Of a stretch of 7,955 nucleotides of DNA, positions 5,539 through 7,955 are shown piece after piece. Position numbers and translations under genes: made by a program. A model generated the notes under the pieces. It searched no databases, was not told where the DNA came from, and saw only the letters and a list, made by a program, of their open reading frames with translations. Each line of letters opens with the position of its first letter. Position 1 is the stretch's first letter. This DNA is from an uncultured Clostridia bacterium (GTDB lineage: Bacteria; Bacillota_A; Clostridia; Oscillospirales; Acutalibacteraceae), in the NCBI GenBank assembly GCA_937891215.1, contig CALAEU010000252.1, positions 1 to 7,955 of the forward strand, read 5' to 3'.

Positions 5539-6762
5539 TTGCAGAAAAATAAATTTTTCGTTCCTGAAACAGAAATGCTGGAACAAAACGAATATAAGAA
5601 AAAAGTTAAAAATATGGTTAAATCGAGGTTTCAGGGCGAAACCCCGAAAGCATTCGTTCACACTTATGGGTGTCAGGGGAATGTCGCTGACAGTGAGCAC
5701 ATAAAAGGTCAACTTGTAGAAATGGGTTATTCAATGACTGAAGAACTCGAAAGCGCTGACATAATTATCTATAACACTTGTGCAATCCGTGAACACGCAG
5801 AAGACAGAGTTTTTGGTAATGTTGGTGCATTGAAAACTTTGAAAAAGAAAAAACCTGGTTTAGTTATTGGTCTTTGTGGTTGTATGATGCAACAAGACCA
5901 TATAGCAGAAAAAATCAAAAACAGTTACCCTTATGTTAATCTTGTTTTTGGTACTCATGCACTTCATAAATTACCCGAGTTACTCTTTAAAGTTTTCAAA
6001 ACTAAAAAACGAGTTTTCTCTATTGAAGAGTGCGATGGTGTAATAGCAGAAGGTATGCCTAATGAGCGCGATAGCGGTGAAAATGCATGGCTTCCAATTA
6101 TGTATGGTTGTGACAACTTCTGTTCTTATTGTGTTGTGCCTTATGTAAGAGGCAGAGAGCGTAGCCGTGAAGCAGATGTTGTTTTAAAAGAAGCCGAAGA
6201 TTTAATAAAACAAGGTTATAAAAAAATAACTCTTTTAGGTCAGAATGTGAATTCTTATGGCAAAAGTTTAGAGAACGGTATTAACTTTTCTGAACTTGTA
6301 AGAAGACTTGATAAAATTGAAGGTGATTACACTTTTGATTTTATGACATCTCACCCGAAAGACTGCACAAAAGAACTTATTGATGTTTTAGCATCTTCAA
6401 AGCATTTCTGTGGTCACTTGCATTTACCTGTTCAATCTGGAAATAATAGAATTTTAAAAGAAATGAACAGAAAATATACAAGAGAGCATTACCTCGATTT
6501 AGTAAACTACGCAAAAGGAAAAATTCCTGGCGTAGATATTACTACCGATATTATTGTTGGTTTCCCTGGCGAAACTTACGAAGAATTTTTAGATACAGTT
6601 TCGCTTGTTAAAGAAGTGAAATACGGCTCAATGTTCACATTTATTTACTCAAAGCGTAAAGGGACAAAAGCCGCTTCTTTTCCTGATGAAATAACAAAAG
6701 AAGAAAAAACAAAATGGTTTATGGAACTTCTTAAAGTACAAGAAGAAATTGCAAAAGGATGA
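5539..6762 (+). CDS. miaB: tRNA-2-methylthio-N6-dimethylallyladenosine synthase, lacking the TRAM domain
   Basis: MiaB adds a methylthio group to i6A37 of tRNAs reading UNN codons, using S-adenosylmethionine and two [4Fe-4S] clusters. The N-terminal UPF0004 domain (about 37-150) has the three expected cysteines: C45 in YGCQ, C81 in NTC and C115 in GCM. The radical-SAM domain (about 183-395) has CxxxCxxC with C191, C195 and C198, followed by LGQNVNSYG (233-241) and the DIIVGFPGE segment (337-345), all as in MiaB rather than MtaB or RimO. Family members usually run to about 440-480 residues with a C-terminal TRAM RNA-binding domain of about 60 residues. This one stops at 407, just after LLKVQEEIAKG, and the TRAM is absent in every frame downstream. 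A palindromic element starts directly after the stop. The start is TTG at 5539. It may be functional with weaker tRNA binding, or decaying. Confidence 0.93.
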   Translation: MQKNKFFVPETEMLEQNEYKKKVKNMVKSRFQGETPKAFVHTYGCQGNVADSEHIKGQLVEMGYSMTEELESADIIIYNTCAIREHAEDRVFGNVGALKTLKKKKPGLVIGLCGCMMQQDHIAEKIKNSYPYVNLVFGTHALHKLPELLFKVFKTKKRVFSIEECDGVIAEGMPNERDSGENAWLPIMYGCDNFCSYCVVPYVRGRERSREADVVLKEAEDLIKQGYKKITLLGQNVNSYGKSLENGINFSELVRRLDKIEGDYTFDFMTSHPKDCTKELIDVLASSKHFCGHLHLPVQSGNNRILKEMNRKYTREHYLDLVNYAKGKIPGVDITTDIIVGFPGETYEEFLDTVSLVKEVKYGSMFTFIYSKRKGTKAASFPDEITKEEKTKWFMELLKVQEEIAKG

Positions 6763-6826
6763 CTGCCTCTCTTGCGAAGAGAGGGGGACCACGCTTAAGC
6801 GTGGTGGAGAGTTATAGCGTAAGCGT
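6763..6826. repeat. Double-palindrome repeat element at the miaB 3' end (MITE/REP-like)
   Basis: Two perfect palindromes lie in tandem. The first is an 8-bp stem, CCTCTCTT (6766-6773) with AAGAGAGG (6777-6784), around a GCG loop. The second is an 18-base palindrome (6788-6805) with half-site ACCACGCTT. GGAGAG and AGCGTAAGCGT follow. The element is much more GC-rich than its surroundings and begins at the miaB stop codon. Its look is that of short palindromic repeats scattered through genomes of gut Clostridia (from memory, not searched). It has no T-run directly after it, so it is a poor terminator. No transposase is present. Confidence 0.6.
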
Positions 6827-6884
6827 ACAATAAGATTTTTCTACCTTATAAACAATGTTTCATTGTGAAATTTTTTATAAAAAG

Positions 6885-6892
6885 AAAGGAAG
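6885..6892 (+). promoter_or_regulatory. Ribosome binding site that decides the ymcA-like start
   Basis: AAAGGAAG lies 7 bases before the ATG at 6900. It sets the start there rather than at the upstream in-frame ATG at 6855, which has no SD and would add 15 unconserved residues. Confidence 0.8.
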
Positions 6893-6899
6893 TATAACA

Positions 6900-7313
6900 A
6901 TGAGTGTTATCGAACTTACAAGACAATTAGGTGCAGCTATCCAGGCTGACGAACGCTACAAAGCTTTTGACGAAGCGAAAAAAGCAAATGATGCAGACAA
7001 GGAATTAAATGACCTTATTGGTAAAATCAACCTTGTTCAGCTCAACTATCAGCAAGAAGCTGCAAAAGGTGAAGAAGCTGACGAAAAAGCAATGGAAAAT
7101 TACGGTAAAGAATTCGAAGAACTCTATCGTGCAGTAATGCTTAATGGTAATATGGTTAAGTTTGAAGCAGCAAAAACTGCTATTGACGATATGATGAACG
7201 AAATTATGGGCATTCTTGCTCTTTGCATTGATGGACAAGACCCTGCAACTTGCGAACCAAAACATGAACATTCTTGTGGTGGTAGTTGCGAAAGCTGCGG
7301 CGGTTGCCACTAA
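6900..7313 (+). CDS. YlbF/YmcA (RicA/RicF) family protein with a cysteine-rich C-terminus
   Basis: The 137-residue protein is mostly alpha-helical (about 1-108), in the pattern of the YlbF/YmcA family: ELTRQLGAAI near the start, a charged coiled region at 22-75 and a MVKFEAAKTAIDDMMNEI helix at 85-102. The tail carries six cysteines (C109, C118, C126, C130, C133, C136), ending SCGGSCESCGGCH. In Bacillus subtilis, YmcA and YlbF with YaaT form the Ric complex, which holds [4Fe-4S] clusters and directs RNase Y-dependent mRNA processing; cysteine ligands in these proteins fit this tail. It lies between miaB and mutS, as ymcA does in B. subtilis, which supports a RicA-like role, although the tail is as close to YlbF. 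The stop is followed 42 bases later by mutS. No clear promoter was found in the upstream gap. Confidence 0.85.
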   Translation: MSVIELTRQLGAAIQADERYKAFDEAKKANDADKELNDLIGKINLVQLNYQQEAAKGEEADEKAMENYGKEFEELYRAVMLNGNMVKFEAAKTAIDDMMNEIMGILALCIDGQDPATCEPKHEHSCGGSCESCGGCH

Positions 7314-7355
7314 TAATTATTTTTTAATTTATTCAAAATTTGGTTGAGGTGTAGT

Positions 7356-7955
7356 ATGGCTGGTCTCTCTCCTATGATGGAGCAATATTTTCAGATAAAA
7401 AAAGAATATGCTGATACTCTGTTGTTTTTCAGATTGGGTGATTTTTATGAAATGTTCTTTGATGATGCTAAAATTGCATCTAAAGAACTTGAGTTGGTCC
7501 TTACAGGCAGAGATTGCGGTCAGGAGGAAAGGGCGCCGATGTGTGGTGTTCCTTTCCACAGCGCCGATACTTACATAGCAAAACTCGTGTCACGCGGTTA
7601 CAAGGTAGCAATCTGTGAACAGGTTGAAGACCCGGCACAAGCTAAAGGTATTGTTAAAAGAGATGTTGTAAGAATTGTAACACCAGGTACAGTAATCGAA
7701 AGCAGTATGCTCGACGAGGGTAAAAATAACTTCTTAGCATCTGTTTATATTACAGACAAATCCTGTGGTGCTGCATTTGTAGATGTTTCAACAGGTGAAG
7801 TTCATCTTGATTCAGCTTTTGAAAAGGATACCACTGCCCATATTATTAACCGTCTTGGTTGTTATTCACCGAGTGAGGTTATTGTAAATAAATATGCATC
7901 ATCTGTTAAATCTGTTTCAGATTTTATAAAAAATAGACTTATAGCAAGCGGAATA
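7356..7955 (+). CDS. mutS: DNA mismatch repair protein MutS, 5' part (runs off the window)
   Basis: The first 200 codons are present and the frame is open at the window end; complete MutS proteins have about 850-900 residues. Domain I shows [11 protein letters not shown] at 5-15 and GDFYEMF at 28-34, holding the Phe-X-Glu mismatch-reading pair (F30, E32). [18 protein letters not shown] and [12 protein letters not shown] follow, then the [12 protein letters not shown] stretch that leads into the connector domain (from about 125). The protein binds base mismatches and small loops as a dimer and recruits MutL. The ATPase and clamp domains lie beyond the window. The ATG at 7356 follows GAGGTG (7346-7351) by 4 bases. 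It is transcribed with the YmcA-like gene, an arrangement like that of B. subtilis. Confidence 0.97.
   Translation, partial: MAGLSPMMEQYFQIKKEYADTLLFFRLGDFYEMFFDDAKIASKELELVLTGRDCGQEERAPMCGVPFHSADTYIAKLVSRGYKVAICEQVEDPAQAKGIVKRDVVRIVTPGTVIESSMLDEGKNNFLASVYITDKSCGAAFVDVSTGEVHLDSAFEKDTTAHIINRLGCYSPSEVIVNKYASSVKSVSDFIKNRLIASGI

Noticed and set aside
6763..6837. Frameshift that might restore a TRAM domain to MiaB
   Set aside because: All three plus frames after the stop were read. They end within about 40-75 bases and contain no TRAM-like residues, and the space to the next gene is too short for the domain.
6852..6871. ACAATG/CATTGT hairpin followed by A and T residues, as a terminator for miaB
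   Set aside because: The stem is only 6 weak base pairs with GAAA before the T-run, and an alternative TTTCA/TGAAA pairing competes with it.
6855..6899. Upstream ATG for the ymcA-like gene
   Set aside because: The added 15 residues do not look like the family N-terminus, and the strong AAAGGAAG site points to the ATG at 6900.
7005..7559. Two minus-strand open frames opposite the ymcA-like gene and mutS
   Set aside because: Both are complementary shadows of conserved coding sequence. The first is a low-complexity C/F/T sequence produced by the reverse complement.
1..7955. CRISPR array, tRNA or rRNA gene, transposase, prophage or defence cassette
   Set aside because: No direct repeats with regular spacers, cloverleaf sequences or mobile-element proteins were seen. 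All larger genes belong to ordinary cellular families.

Overview
The window is AT-rich, gene-dense chromosomal DNA with Gram-positive-style Shine-Dalgarno sites and sigma-A-like promoters. The gene content (long ThyX, YlbF/YmcA-family protein with a cysteine-rich tail, order miaB - ymcA-like - mutS) points to an anaerobic low-GC Firmicute of the class Clostridia, perhaps a gut Oscillospirales member. That placement is inferred from gene style, with no database comparison.

Minus-strand block, 1-4242. thyX (FAD-dependent thymidylate synthase, about twice the usual length) stands alone. It has its own promoter near 4297-4325 and a strong terminator at 2823-2855. A second unit starts from a very good promoter at 2711-2739. 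It reads a two-domain NUDIX protein, then a small membrane protein of the COG2426 'small multidrug export' family whose start overlaps the NUDIX stop by 8 bases. A terminator follows at 1410-1440, with a promoter-like pair partly inside it, and then thiN (thiamine pyrophosphokinase) and a HAD phosphatase that are tightly coupled. A 19-bp perfect inverted repeat (54-95) follows the HAD gene. At the left edge there may be the first 11 codons of another minus-strand gene.

Divergent spacer, 4243-4589. It carries the thyX promoter and leader, two inverted repeats, a good plus-strand promoter and a long AT-rich leader.

Plus-strand block, 4590-7955. An alpha/beta hydrolase of the monoacylglycerol-lipase type is followed after 16 bases by miaB (tRNA ms2i6A methylthiotransferase). 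MiaB ends right after the radical-SAM domain and lacks the TRAM domain. A compact double-palindrome element begins immediately after its stop. A YlbF/YmcA-like protein with a cysteine-rich tail and the 5' part of mutS follow. The order miaB, ymcA-like, mutS matches Bacillus subtilis (ymcB-ymcA-cotE-mutS-mutL) with cotE absent.

Most genes are housekeeping: nucleotide supply, thiamine cofactor, tRNA modification, RNA-processing control and mismatch repair. I see no CRISPR array, transposase, rRNA or tRNA, and no clear new defence or mobile system. The points most worth a second look are the tandem ThyX with its active-site motifs split between halves, the TRAM-less MiaB next to a palindromic repeat, and the pyrophosphatase-like/NUDIX fusion.
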